A stretch of 64,000 bases of DNA from NCBI GenBank assembly GCA_905250075.1, contig CAJNOP010000088.1:434001-498000 (forward strand), written 5' to 3'. Origin of the DNA: Rotaria sp. Silwood1 (taxonomy: Eukaryota > Rotifera > Eurotatoria > Philodinida > Philodinidae). Below are positions 34,762 to 47,521 of the stretch, piece after piece. Position numbers and translations under genes: made by a program. Under the pieces are notes generated by a model, which saw only the letters and a program-made list of their open reading frames with translations, was not told where the DNA came from and searched no databases. The number at the start of each line of letters is the position of its first letter. Positions within the stretch are counted from its first letter, which is position 1.

Positions 34762-35687
34762 CTTAGGGGTATCCAAAAGTAGTGTCGCCATTACCAAATT
34801 CCCTTATAGAAAGGTTAAAAAAATTTTCTTTCTTTTTCAAAAGATAGAGCGTCTTTCGCTCTATTTTTCTATACTATTTGATCATACCTTAACTAATATC
34901 ATGATAATAAATTTTTGATAAGACGTTTTTCGTTAACATGTTTGCTCGTGGTAAGTTGTATGTTGTAGTTTTCAATTCCTTATTACTTGAATTAACAATC
35001 AAAATATGCCATAAGATGCAGCGTGAAAAGCTCTACAATTTCCATAAGATCATTTATTTTCTAGTTGCACTTTTTGTTCTTAAAATAGACTAAATTTTGA
35101 GAGATCAAATTTCGGCCATGGAAAAAGATCATGTTTTTGATACACGACGAATTCATTTTTTGTAATCTGATCATCTTATCACCTAATATGCTTTATTAAA
35201 AGAAAAACAAAATACACCAGAAGATGCAGCGTGAAAAGCTCTACAATCTATATAGTAAAGTTTATCTTAATTGTTTTGAAAAAAAGGAAAATTCTATACG
35301 ATCAGTTTTTACACCCGCCAAAGTTCGATCACTCAAAACTTTGTCCATTTTGAAAACAAAAAGTAAAACTAGAAAATAAGTGCTCTTATGGAAATTGTAG
35401 AGCTTTTCACGCTGCATCTTATGGCATATTTTGGTTGTTAATACAATGTATTAGTGGGCTAAAAAACTAATCCGTCTGACTCATTGTGAGCTAGTACCAC
35501 GAGCAAACATGTTAACGAAAAAAGTCTTGTCAAAAATTTATTATCATGACATTAGTCAAGGTATGATCAAATAGCATAGAAAAATAGAGTGAAAGACGCT
35601 CTATCTTTTGCAAAAGAAAGAAAACTTTTTCACCCTTTCTGTAAGGAAATTTGGTAATGGCGACACTACTTTTGGATGCCCCTAAGT
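34762..35687. mobile_element. Foldback/MITE with TA target duplication, about 926 bp
   Basis: Termini are CTTAGGGGTATCCAAAAGTA and inverted CTTAGGGGCATCCAAAAGTA, flanked by TA on both sides. Arms of about 190 bp match closely, and weaker complementarity continues inward: GATGCAGCGTGAAAAGCTCT near 35015 is inverted at 35405, with an extra direct copy near 35223. There is no transposase. It has Tc1/mariner-like size and TA preference. It begins 147 bp after the RNase III-like gene's stop. Confidence 0.75.
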
Positions 35688-38306
35688 AGTTTTGAGGATG
35701 TGGATGAGTGTGCATATCCATTTCACCCACACCCATCCTCATTAGAAACATGTTGACATCTGTTATTTGAGTTCTCTTAGTAATAAGTTTCGTAATGGCT
35801 ACGTTTCACTTTCATTTTAGCTTTGATCAACTGGTTGATGGAAACATAATCTTTTCAATTTACAACGACATAAAAACCTTGATTTGGGTCATGCATCTTT
35901 TATTCTATAGAAAATGATTATCATTAAGTTGTGAGCGACGGAAAAACAAAATTTTAAAAGTGAATTATTAGTTCTTGTTTTTACTCTCTAAGTTCTGTTA
36001 GTACACATGTGATTCTGACTTTTTTCACAGTACTCCTCGTAAAATTATCAATGAACAGGGAAGAGAAGAATGAAAGACTTGAAGATGAAATAATTATCTT
36101 CTTTGAAAATAAAGGTATAAAAGAAATGTTTATTAGATCATTAAGGAGCGACAAGTGAATGATAGCACGTTGATACTTCACAGGAGCGTACCCTATTTAT
36201 GAGTGTGGATATAACTGACAGTTCTAATTTATCGAAAGCTATGGACAATGTTTAAAATTACTTTGTTCAGTTATTACAGTGGAATTAATTTTGAACAAGG
36301 TTACTCATTTACTCAATTATGAAACTTTTGAAACAGACATTTTAGATTCGAAACTATATTCAATCGATATCTATATTTTCAATGAAAAATAATTGTAATT
36401 TCTAAAGTCTGTTTATAGCTGTCAACATTGGGGAAATGTCTGTTTAGTGTACAATAAAGAATACGTAGTTTTAGTCCTTATCGCCGTATACACATAAGAA
36501 AATGCACGTTGCCGATGAACATATGAAACAAATACTCAGAAAAGAATTTATAAATGTTAATTTTCAGAAAAAACACATATTTTCATTGATTTCGGCAAAT
36601 ATGTCAATTAAATCAAAGTGACTATTGTTTCAACTTACTTAACTCGATTCAAAAAATAAAGAATGGATTACTTATAACTCAAGAATTATACCTCGATCAG
36701 TTTTAACTACCATAATCTTTTTTGCAGGACTTTAGCATGTGTTATTACGCGTAATAATTCTTTATTTTAAAACGATCACCAGATGACTATAACTGAAACA
36801 TCTATTTATTATGGCGAAGACCTAAATAACATAATAATTGCTTATGAAATAATAATATATAGTCTTGTTTTTCTTCGTTTGGTACTTCAACGTGTTGATT
36901 TAGATATAATACGAGAATTCCCGCATTCCAACAAAAAATTATTATTAATACAGTAGTAATTGTTCATTCACAAATATTTATCTAGCTCAATCATATTTCG
37001 CATGAATAAACTAGTCGACTTTTTGTGAAATAAAAAAGTAATAGCTTAGACCGCTTGAAAATTCGATACTTTGGTGTTCGATATACAAGACGTTGATCTA
37101 AACATTTCAACAAAAAGCTTGTCATTCATCGATGCATCTAGTCCATAGATTTAAAATACATCATGTTACTTCTTCGTTTCACCTTCGTGCTTGCATATAT
37201 TAAATAAAACATGCAAGGAACGTCGTTATTTACAAAACTTTTCTTGCGTTCTGTCATTTTATTCTAAGTATATCATTCGTCTGTTTCACAATTTTTCTCA
37301 TTCTGTTATTGAATCACTTTGAAGCAATGAAAGGTAGTTGCAACGCTTCATTCGTCTCACGACTCATCATTCAAAATGATGTTTCATTTTTCTTTTCGAA
37401 GTCATGAGCGAAAAAGTAAATTTTTCTTACTTTTGTTTTTTTTTCGAGGTGCATCATCATTAAAGCTAGAACAGCAAAAAAAGTAAGTCTTTACTCTTTT
37501 TGAATAACTGATTTTATATATAACACTTGTTAATACGGTGTTCATTTTCGTCTGTGAACGACTCTATTTTACTATATTACATAACTCAGTAGTATTACCG
37601 TTTACATCTATGATTGTTTGACGAAGCAATATTGATTTCAAAGAGAGACCAATGAGGCGGAACGGAGACATCATTTATAGTTTCGGTATACAATTATTCT
37701 AAACGAACGTTTTTTCTTCGTAACTCATCGTAATTTACTAGAAACATATTGATATGGGTTATAAGAGTTCTCTTAATAATGAATGCTGCAGTGACTATTT
37801 TTCAGAGTAGAGTGACAGAAAAACAATTGATATCAAAAAAGCTTCACATATTAGTTTGGAGAGAAGTGTTTCGTACTCAATCATAAAAATGGTTACCAGT
37901 TATGGTGCGAAACACCTATATAACGGTTCATTCAATCTTTGACTCTTGATATTATTACAATTCAAAATGAGAAGTTTTAGTGCGTCTATCTAGAAAGAAA
38001 GAGAAATAACTAGGTGGTATTCGAGCTTCACTCAACTTTTTGGTAATCTCTCTTTCTGATTGATTATTATTTGAATGAAGATTTTCTGACTTTCTGCTGT
38101 TCTCGAGATCTTGGTGACGAACCAAATAAATGCTATGCTTCGTACACTATTAAAGAAAAAAGAAAACTCGTGATGAACTCGTTAAAAGGGTGTTTCGCAT
38201 CTTCAAAACATTATTCTTTTTTAGATAACATTATTTGAAAAATAAGAGTCATTTATTTTTATTTTTCTATTAACATAATTAATCAACATTGCTTCATCGT
38301 AAATCT
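35688..38306. other. Intergenic, no gene recognised
   Basis: AT-rich sequence with a G-rich tract at 35694-35740. The promoter of the GT31 gene should lie near the right end, but I see no distinct element. Confidence 0.45.
35694..35740. repeat. Degenerate G-rich tract and inverted C-rich partner
   Basis: GAGGATGTGGATGAGTGTG (35694-35712) faces CACCCACACCCATCCTC (35724-35740), forming a short G/C-rich hairpin beside the foldback element. Confidence 0.4.
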
Positions 38307-39494
38307 ATGGTTCATAAAATACAAGTATCCTCATTTTTGGCTGAAACAAGATGCCTAATTTTCGTTTTATATGTACTCATTACTATAGTTTTAATAGTTC
38401 TATTTCCACAAACATTTATAAAACCAACTATAAATAAAATAATATTTGTAACATACAAAAATGGTGAAAGTTCAAAAGAAATTCTACATAAGACTTGGCT
38501 TTTTGGTTCAAATGAAGCTTCGAAATTATCAAGTTATGTATGTCATAAACATGGACGACAAAATAATCATTCTTCAATTCTTTTTTCTTATTGTTCAAAA
38601 GTACCAATTCCAGTTAATGGATGGAAACAGGCTCAAAGTTATATTGAATCTGATATAGGTTTTCTTATATTTACATCTGCAAATTTTTATCATACGAGAG
38701 CAATAGCTGTTCGTGATACATGGCTTTCTCGAGTTACACATAAATATTTTCTTAGTACAACACCCAATACATGGTTACCAGTTACTGTTATCAAAGGAGC
38801 AGATGAAAATAAATTATTTAATTTGAAAAAAATCTTTTATGGTTTAGAAACTGTTTATAAACAACAACAAAATACATCGAAACCACATAAATGGTATTTT
38901 GTTACTAGTTGTGATACTTTTGTTAATGTTCATCATGCACTTAAAAGATTAGATCCATATGATTATACAAAACCATTTTTTATTGGTGGTCATAGTAGTA
39001 TGACACGTTGTCCAGATAGTCCAAAGAAAACACTTAGAATTGCATATCCAGATGGTGGTACTGGATTTTTTTTAAGTTCAAAATTAGTTGAATTGATTCT
39101 ACCTCATTTAATGAATTATGTTGAAAATATTTGGCTACATAACATAAGTCAATGTGGTGAATGTTCTGACGTAGCATTGACATGTTTAATATATAAATTA
39201 GGTATTCGATTAACCAAAGTGCCTGGTTTTTGGGCAAATAATCCTGACCGTACACTTCATTTGGATGGTCGAAGAAAATTTCATAGTGATCCAGAACCCA
39301 ATACATACCATAATGTTTCACATAGTGAAATGTATCATCTAGATGAATTTTATGCATTGCAACATGTTGATCGTCTTTATAATGATAAAAATGGAAAAGA
39401 ATTAACTGAATATGTTCGAAGATTTCTTTCAAGTCATTATGACATATTAAGCTTAAAAAGAAGTGAATGTACATTACCTAAAATAGGTAGTTAA
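38307..39494 (+). CDS. GT31 family (Fringe/C1GALT1-like) Golgi glycosyltransferase
   Basis: A single exon of 395 residues from the ATG at 38307. It has a short N-terminus, one membrane segment (about residues 16-34) and a lumenal domain, the usual type II layout. The domain shows AVRDTWL (about residue 138), WYFVTSCDTFVNV, FFIGGHSSM, PDGGTGFFLSS and CSDVALTCLIYKLGI. These correspond to the Fringe-like beta-1,3-glycosyltransferase blocks, including GGAG-like and acidic D-V/D-M positions. The metal-binding DDD/DxD of relatives reads S201-C202-D203, so only the last Asp is kept; activity or metal use may be altered. Likely substrates are O-glycans or other UDP-sugar acceptors in the Golgi; I cannot name one. 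An AATAAA lies 47 nt after the stop. Frame and codon use look healthy. Confidence 0.8.
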   Translation: MVHKIQVSSFLAETRCLIFVLYVLITIVLIVLFPQTFIKPTINKIIFVTYKNGESSKEILHKTWLFGSNEASKLSSYVCHKHGRQNNHSSILFSYCSKVPIPVNGWKQAQSYIESDIGFLIFTSANFYHTRAIAVRDTWLSRVTHKYFLSTTPNTWLPVTVIKGADENKLFNLKKIFYGLETVYKQQQNTSKPHKWYFVTSCDTFVNVHHALKRLDPYDYTKPFFIGGHSSMTRCPDSPKKTLRIAYPDGGTGFFLSSKLVELILPHLMNYVENIWLHNISQCGECSDVALTCLIYKLGIRLTKVPGFWANNPDRTLHLDGRRKFHSDPEPNTYHNVSHSEMYHLDEFYALQHVDRLYNDKNGKELTEYVRRFLSSHYDILSLKRSECTLPKIGS

Positions 39495-40755
39495 ACTTCT
39501 GTCTTAAATAACGAAAATATCAGTATTATCTTACTTGATAAATAAAACAAAAACAAAAATGTCTTCAAAAATAAATGTAAATTCAATAAACAACTAGATA
39601 GTCGCTCGAGTAGAGAAGATGGCTGACAGCACAAGTCGTGAGAATGTTATAGTCCATTATCCCATATAACTTTTGGTATTCCTAAATCTCAGTCTTACTC
39701 AGAGTACATTACAATAAATGTTAATTATTCTGATTGATCTTGATGTGAATGAAGAGAAGAACATCACCATCTCCACAATTCTCATATTCTATTTTTTTTC
39801 CATTGATTATTATCGTCTCTCTTTTTTGATTGATACACGGCATGCAAGAATTTTTTGTCTAGACAATGGAGACTTAACCATAGGTAAGTTTGAGTCAAAC
39901 ACCATCATATAAGAAGATTATAAAATATTAATCAGCATTTTTACGTATACAGCATAATTCACTTATGTTTACTAATTTTCTTCAATTTACAATATTTCTG
40001 CAAAACTTTTCTTGTTAAATGGTTGGATAAAACATTGAGTATTCTATCAAACTGTATAGTTTTAATTTGATTGATTTCGTATTTTGATCGAAATTGTAAT
40101 AAATTCCAAAAGCTCTTTAAAAAAAAAGGCTTTTAAACGCTTGAATCTCAATTAGAGTAAATCCAATTTATTGCAAAAATTGTTATCAATTAAAGAGATA
40201 CATCATACTTTAAGTTTTAGAAAATATTGAATCAAATCGTGTTAAATATAATAAGAAAGTTTTAGGCAATTTTTTTATTATTGTAAAGCACAAGTTCTTG
40301 GCGTTATTTACAGAATACAAACTTTACCTACGAGACCTCAACTAAATCAAACTTGAATCTTAATTGATATTTCGAGTGCAAAAAGACTTTTGCCATGGCA
40401 ACTAAGCAGCTTACATGCAATGCTGCACTTTATGCAGTTTACCGCATTAATAAGAAAAGATGTCAAATAACTTCATATGAAAAGGTTAGAAAGAAAACCA
40501 TAAACTTTATCATGGAAATACATCGGCGTTTTCTTCAAATGCTAACATCTATCTTGTCTCGTTTTTCCTTGTTAAAACTAATATCATAATTTATTGTTGC
40601 AACCAAATATTATAACATATAATGAAAATGTGTTTCCGTATTGGTTTATCTATCTAAGCTTTATAATTAGCCTTTTTTCTTTATTAATATTTGATTTCAT
40701 ACTGAGAAAAAAAAACAACAAGAAAACTAGACTATTATAGAAAAATAGAAAATGT
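39495..40755. other. Intergenic region between convergent genes
   Basis: Contains AATAAA at 39541-39546 for the GT31 gene and, on the minus strand, AATAAA at 40680-40685 for the carbonic anhydrase gene. No gene recognised. Confidence 0.5.
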
Positions 40756-41523
40756 TTAAATCATTTTTGAATATTCATAATTTCGAAAAATAGTTCGACC
40801 GTTTAATGGTTGTATGGGTCGATAAACTTTTTGCATAATATTTTGACGAAGTAAATTTAAACTTTCTTTTTTAATTGGAATTTCATGAGAAAATATTGTC
40901 CATATAACACCTTCAGTACAAGGTGGAGTTGTTAAACTACCTATATAACGAAAAAATTCTTTATCTTTCACTTGCATAAGTCGATTTAAATTAAATATAC
41001 AATTTGTTTTATCATGAATTTTAATTAATTGACTTGCAACATTAGCATATCTTTCCCATTCATTATATTCATTATTATCAATGGTAAAAAGAAATGCAAG
41101 TACGACTATTTGTCCATTATCATGATTCTTATGAACAAAATGTGCTTCAGCTGGAAAAGAACGTTCATTGATTTCATGTTCAGATCCATGTTTATCATCT
41201 TCTCCCCAATGTAAATGAAAATTAACAAAATAAAATTTTCCAATTAAATCACTACCAGTAAACCATAATTCATTGGTATTTTGTTCATTAGAACATTTAG
41301 CTAATGTTGCAGTAATCTGTTGACCATTATTACTCAATGTAAATAATACATCAGAATCATATTTTGAAGAAAATATAAAAGGTGAATAAAGATGAAAAAT
41401 AGTATCAATCGGATTTATATTAATTGGAGATTGACGTAATCCATTAGCATATGGAAAATGTTTTGACCATTCTGATAGATTTTCATAGGTCCAATATTCA
41501 TTTGATTTTTTTGTACAAGACAT
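40756..41523 (-). CDS. Alpha carbonic anhydrase, cytosolic type
   Basis: A single exon of 255 residues, the normal length of cytosolic alpha carbonic anhydrases such as CA2. The family blocks are QSPININ (31-37), FHLHWG with zinc ligands H103 and H105, EAHFVH with E126 and zinc ligand H128, and SLTTPPCTEGVIW with the gate-keeping Thr, near residue 205. The enzyme should interconvert CO2 and bicarbonate. There is no signal peptide or membrane segment, and the sequence starts directly at the globular domain (YWTYEN), so it acts in the cytosol. The lack of introns contrasts with Dicer and glucosidase I and could mean a retrocopy origin, but single-exon genes are common here. All catalytic residues are in place. 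Confidence 0.93.
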   Translation of the reverse strand: MSCTKKSNEYWTYENLSEWSKHFPYANGLRQSPININPIDTIFHLYSPFIFSSKYDSDVLFTLSNNGQQITATLAKCSNEQNTNELWFTGSDLIGKFYFVNFHLHWGEDDKHGSEHEINERSFPAEAHFVHKNHDNGQIVVLAFLFTIDNNEYNEWERYANVASQLIKIHDKTNCIFNLNRLMQVKDKEFFRYIGSLTTPPCTEGVIWTIFSHEIPIKKESLNLLRQNIMQKVYRPIQPLNGRTIFRNYEYSKMI

Positions 41524-44500
41524 ATCTATGAATAATATGTGTTTTTCTTTTTAGTTGATGAGGGCAGCTGTTGTCTAAGATGAAACGAATCAATTTTGCT
41601 TTATATAACTTGTGCTTTTTTTTCTTTTCCGTTTTTTCTTTATTTAGTCTCCGATAACACGTATACAATATTAATAATAAAATAGAAATAGGAAAATAAA
41701 AAAAACCACTTTCTTTTCTTTTCATATCTCTCATCTTGTTTTTTCTATCGAGGTTAGTTTGAGAATGGTAAGACTATTGAAAAGAAAAAGTAAATAATTA
41801 TATATGCTAGTTACCGTTGTATAGTGAAAAAATCTTCTCTTCACTCGTTTATGCATCTGAATGAAAATTTTTGTTCCTTTTTTTCTTTACTATCTACACA
41901 ATTAAATTAAATCAAAGCAGCAATATTCCATCTGCCATGAACAAGTACAAAATTAAATTAATTATTCTATCAAAGCAAGGCTTCTTATTGCTTTAGAAAT
42001 GTTTCATTTCCTTACGAATTGATCGTTCAACCGAAAAATAAACTCATCATGCGAACAAATTCAGTAAAAATTTAATCATGCTTATTAACCATTAGCATCA
42101 TAAACAACATTTTCCTATCGAATTAACGAGAAAAGAATGGAACATTGAAATGCAAAAAAAGAGACGACTATAAGGTTTTGACTAGAGAACGACATATATA
42201 TATAGGCTTGTTGGAAAAGACTTTTTTCTAGATAACAATGTGCATATTATCAGGTTCTACTGCGTATCATTGACATGCTTAACGGTAACGTCACCTATCA
42301 GTTTCTCAACGTTAACCAGTAGAACCTGATAATACGTATATCGTTTCATAGAAGAAACCTTTTTCTACAAATCTATATATAATCATTTCTTATTCAGAAA
42401 TCATCGAAAATCTTACGATCATCTTTTATTAACTTAAATAGAGTATAATATGAATATGACTTATCTACATAAGAATCTTATAATGGTAATCACTAGTGAA
42501 ATGAAATGTTCAAATTTACTAATAAATTGATGAGAAGATTTTTGACAAATCTATCAGATAAATTTTTGAAGAAAAAAAATTAGAAATGAGCGTGTTATCT
42601 TTTAACAGCTGATGTATATGACAAAATGACATCAATATAGAATTCAATTATTTGATATACTTCATACTGTGCTCTTCTATTTGTACATATTTAGAATCAT
42701 TTATTTTACTTTCTAGCTTTTGAAATATTTCTGAATACAATTAAATCAACAAATAATCCGAAATCGGTGTTAGCTCGTTTCGTCGAGCAATCGATATCTC
42801 TTTATTTTAAAGAAAACATCATATATATATATGTATAAATGTCCTTCACGTACATATATTCAATAACAAAGAGAAGAAAAGAAAAGATTACATAACAAAC
42901 AAAGAGAAGAAAGAAAACGAAAGCATCGAGGGGTATAGTGAACCAGTATCACCGTTAACAATCGGAAACAAGTCTTGCAACTAAATACACTAGAGAACAA
43001 CAGATATATAAATATCTAGTCAGACGTTTTATAACCGATTTAGAATACAATAGCTTATGTGAATTTTATGTATTCTGAAAAATTTGATTTCCATAACCTT
43101 CGATTCCACATTGAATGATTTATAATCATAATCAGTAATAAACCAATACAAATGATGCTGTAGTATATTTTGGTGAAACACGATCTAAAAAGGAGTGTTA
43201 AAGTAACTTACGATACAAAAGTAACTGCCAAAATCTCGAAACAAGTTCTTCGCGTATGAACTTCAAAAAACATAGGAAAAATTTTTTTGGGTTTAACTGT
43301 AAAGATTTTAGAAAAAAAAGAGGGAATTTCGTTCAATAACTGTAAGCTAAGACTTAGGTCAGATGATCTATTTTTTCAAATAAATGGACGGACTCTCAAG
43401 CTTCAAGTATCAAAACTTAATTATCATACAACATTAAGAGTGATAAAAATACTTCGTACTGTCTATAATTGTATCAAGTTATAGACATGACAGACGTTGT
43501 TGACATACGATCAAAGACTGTCTATCGATAACGTCTCGTTAAAATATATGAACTACTTGCTTATTGCAATTCTGAAGGACTAAATAAGGGAATGGTACAA
43601 AAATGCGTTCCAAAACAGATGGAATCAAATAATCACTATATGATTGGCCAGAGTATATACATTGTGATTCACATTTTAATCGCACAGGTATTGAACTAAC
43701 AGCTTTTATTTATTTAAGTATTTATAAATGTATAAGAGATTCACAATCCTTGCCGTGAAAACAAAAAATAATCATTATCAGTTCCCTGTGGTTTATTTTC
43801 GTACAAAAACATTCATTTTGTTTAAATTTTATAATAAATCATTATAAACTAAAATAAATAGTATTTTTTATCATATAAATATCTAAATAAATAAATAAAA
43901 ATATACTACTGAATCATTTCTATTGTTTTATTAATGATTATCATTCTCCAACTAAAAAAAAAACTATTTTGATTATATGAAACTTATATTAAGTTGTTTA
44001 AATAAAATGACTTGAGTTCATTAATTAAATTCATTACACAATTTCATTATCAAATCTCTAAATATTAATTTGAATGAAGATAGGAATTAAATTATAATTG
44101 AGTGGATATACTTAATTGTGACTATTACACTATTTATTTCAGTTAATGATATTTAATAAAATGTTGATCTTATATTAAATATTATATTTTATTTTTGAAA
44201 GCCTTGAACGAAATGACTGTTTTCGTAGGAATATAAACCATACAAAACTGATGATGACCATTTTTCCGACAAAAGAAAAGCAAAAATTCTTTATGTATAT
44301 AAATACTTAAAAAAATTGATACAACTACTAGCGCATCCTTTTTTTTTGTTGTCTTGTATTTGTCTATAGCTTTGCCGTCATCGATAGTAAAAGCAACTTT
44401 AATAATTTTTTCAACTGATCAGTAATTCAAGTTTGAATATTATATTTCAGAACAGATGAAAGTCATTTACTGTTCAGATCGTTACTATTAGTTTTTGTTT

Positions 44501-47500
44501 TGCTGTCAAAAAAGAAACCAACACTTCTCATTAGAAGTTATCGGCTGTTTTCCATTTCTTTTCTTATCTTTTGTTTAGCTTCAGTAAATAGTCATAAATA
44601 TTTTTTAAAACATTACAATATAGGTTTTCTTCTGCCCATAATCACACTTCGTGTTTCACATGAATACGTAACTTAAACTGCTTCATTCTCCAATATTGTT
44701 TTCTTCAAAGATTTCCTATTGTTCTTGCAGACCGTTTTCTGTAAAATCATCTTGTAAAGCTGACGCTTAGAAATTTTTCAGAAGGTTTTTCTATCAGAAT
44801 ATTTACTTTTTTCTATCAAACGATGCACAAAAAGATTTAGAACTTGTAAAGAAAATATTAAGAACATTTTCGTGAATGCAAAAGCAATGCATTCCCTTCT
44901 TCGCTGCTTGTCGAGACTTCTCAGTCAGAAAATTCGGAACATTTTTGACAAACTAGATTGCGACTCAAAGGATCACAATGAGCTGAAATTTTTAATTTTC
45001 TCTTCAAAGAAGTAGGTCCAGTCATGGTGAAAATTTTTAACAATATTTGACGCTATTTAGGTGTCAACTTGTTTCAACTTATTTTTCTATACGCTGTTGA
45101 GAAAGAAAACCAATGAAACAATATGTTTATAAACCAAAAACACTGAAGATAGAACCATTGTTCTCTGCAAACGTTGATGTAGAAAAAAATCATGAAATAT
45201 AAAAAAAACTATCTTTTCTCGATATTTGGGATACTTTTTTTTACATGTATAGACTGTTGACCATCATTCTTGCAAAGGCATTAACAGAACATATTATTCA
45301 TTCACATACAAAATTTTTGTGATGAAAATACTTATCATTGATCAGTTGTTAGACTAAAGAGCTCTAGAACACATTTTTTTCTTAGAAGTCTTAAAAATCG
45401 ATATTTTGGCTGGATCTGAATAATAATGAAGACCTGTAGTTTATATGATGTACGTTACAGAACACTAGAACATCTTTCTGAAGACATAAATCGAAAGGAT
45501 TAAATTAATTGATATCTTCAATAAAGAGTTTGTGGTATCGTTGGCCGTTGTCTTCAATGAATTGTTGTAAATATTTTTCTCTCGCTGTCATTTGACGATT
45601 ATCTATTGTGAACTATCAATTATTTTAACGTGAGCTTGTACAACCGACATTTTTCTCCTCGTCGTCAGCATCTATAAGTTGACTAGTCGAAGACCAGAAA
45701 AGAGAGACTAGTATCTCATTGATGGAGAGAAAGTGGAAAAAGGTGATGTGAGAGTACGAAAAAAAATAATCGACAGAAAATATACTTTCACAAGTGCAAA
45801 AGATGACAAATAGATATGTGTTAATTAACATAAGCTCCTGAAACGGGATACTTTCACGGGGCTACTAACATTAGCTGATTGGAATATGGCTTATCTTCCG
45901 TTTACGCTTGGTTATTCATCGTATTTCTCCGTTTAATTTTACGATCTTTATGTTTTTTTTGTATGGTATTGACTAATTAATGAACAAGATAAAATCGAAC
46001 TATGCATTCAGAAACTGATTCTGTCGCACTGTCAACCATTGTCACGAAAAAAAATGTCAACAAGTGAAGGCAAAGTTTGGATAAAAAACCGGTTGTTCTA
46101 CTGGATATGATCTTTCCCATGCAGTTTCCCCTCACATTAATTTAAAAGATTTTAATAAGAGTGTTTTTGACATGAAGGTATGAAAATACTAACAGCTAAG
46201 AAATGAACGAAACGTTGTGTTCTGAAGTTGGTGATAGAACATACTGCACTCAAGGAACACGAGCGGTGTTTTGGATCAAAAACAGTTAGCAGTATATAAT
46301 AATTTTCGATCATTTTGGAGCGAAGGAGTATGTTTCCTTTGCTTAATTGAAAGTGCTTTCATCTTGCTCAGTACGATGTTTATCTTATTCTTCATTAGAA
46401 AAACCAAACTATAGAGAGCAATAACGTAACCAAAGAAATGTTCTAAGGTGAAGGTTAAGGACTCAGTCAGAAACCGAAATTACGGTGGGAGGGAGCTAAG
46501 CATATTAAGGACAGAGTTCCATGGTGTTCAACACTTTCTAGGATAAATCTATTCCCTGTAGTCACATCATTCATCATGGGAAGCAGCAAGTAATATCCAC
46601 GCCATAGGGAAGAAGATAGTATGGTAGATAATCACATTTTCTGGTTTTGTCAAAAATAGTAAGAAAGATTTGTCTTGAAGATAAAGAAGCGTTCTCTCCG
46701 AGCTATAGATCTAACCAATTCCTCTTTTTATTTAACTCAAAGAACGATAAATGTATTACGAACAAACAAACAAACAATCGAAGCAGCTAAAAAAGACGAT
46801 AGTTTTCTTCGTTAGATAATCAAAATTCAAAGAGTCTTGAACATAAATTTTTCACATAGATTTATGCAAACTTGCACACAAATGACCTTGTGTCTCGAAG
46901 TACAGAATCGGTGCTTGTTTAACTTGCAATACATTGGTTTTACTCTTTACTGAATATGGTAGCACTCCTTATCTCTTCTAGGACTCGATTCAAACCAACC
47001 AGATAGATATTCAATCAATTTTGAAACACTTGGTTCTCGATCTATTGGACTGAAACTTCAGAATAGGCATAAAAAAAATTAGTCCGTATATAGCACATCT
47101 AACAAATACAAAGCCTTGTTTATGCAGATCAAACAGAACTCAAGTTTTCCGAACAATATTCTTCGTTAGACTCTGTATTCAGGAGATTTTTCCTTGTAAA
47201 CTGAAAGATGCAATGAATAATTATAGACGTAATTTCTTTTACGCATGTAAGTTTGCAAATTCACTCTTTTTTATTAACATGACTTCTAGATACAATCTGA
47301 CATCGTTGTCAAGCACGTTCATCAGCCAACTGCTCCATCCAGCTAGTTAGTAAATAGAAATTCATTTTGTAAAATATAGCTGTACATGACTTTGTTGCCT
47401 CAAGGACTATTTGAAGAGATAATAGTAAGTTAAAGAAAAAGAGAAGAAAGAAAATGAGAAATGTTACCTCGATAAATACTTTCAATCACTTGCTGAGATT

Positions 47501-47521
47501 TCATTTAGATTTCAAAAAATC
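41524..47521. other. Long intergenic stretch
   Basis: 6 kb, AT-rich. Apart from the small inverted-repeat element at 42193-42381, I recognise no gene, RNA or long repeat. Sequence around 44880-45060 resembles the inner parts of the foldback elements (AATGAGCTGAAATTTTT type), suggesting a decayed copy. Confidence 0.4.
42193..42381. mobile_element. Small MITE-like inverted repeat, about 190 bp
   Basis: The outer ~65 bp on each side match as inverted copies starting TATATATAG. The best part is ATTATCAGGTTCTACTG (near 42246) and its inverse near 42318. The centre contains AACGGTAACGT-type sequence. No coding capacity. Confidence 0.5.

Noticed and set aside
39034-39474. 146-residue frame antisense to the GT31 gene
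   Set aside because: Complement of a well-supported coding exon; His/Tyr-rich composition is typical of such shadows.
40395-40589. 64-residue frame between GT31 and carbonic anhydrase
   Set aside because: No similarity, no splice partners, and it overlaps the likely 3' flanks of both genes.
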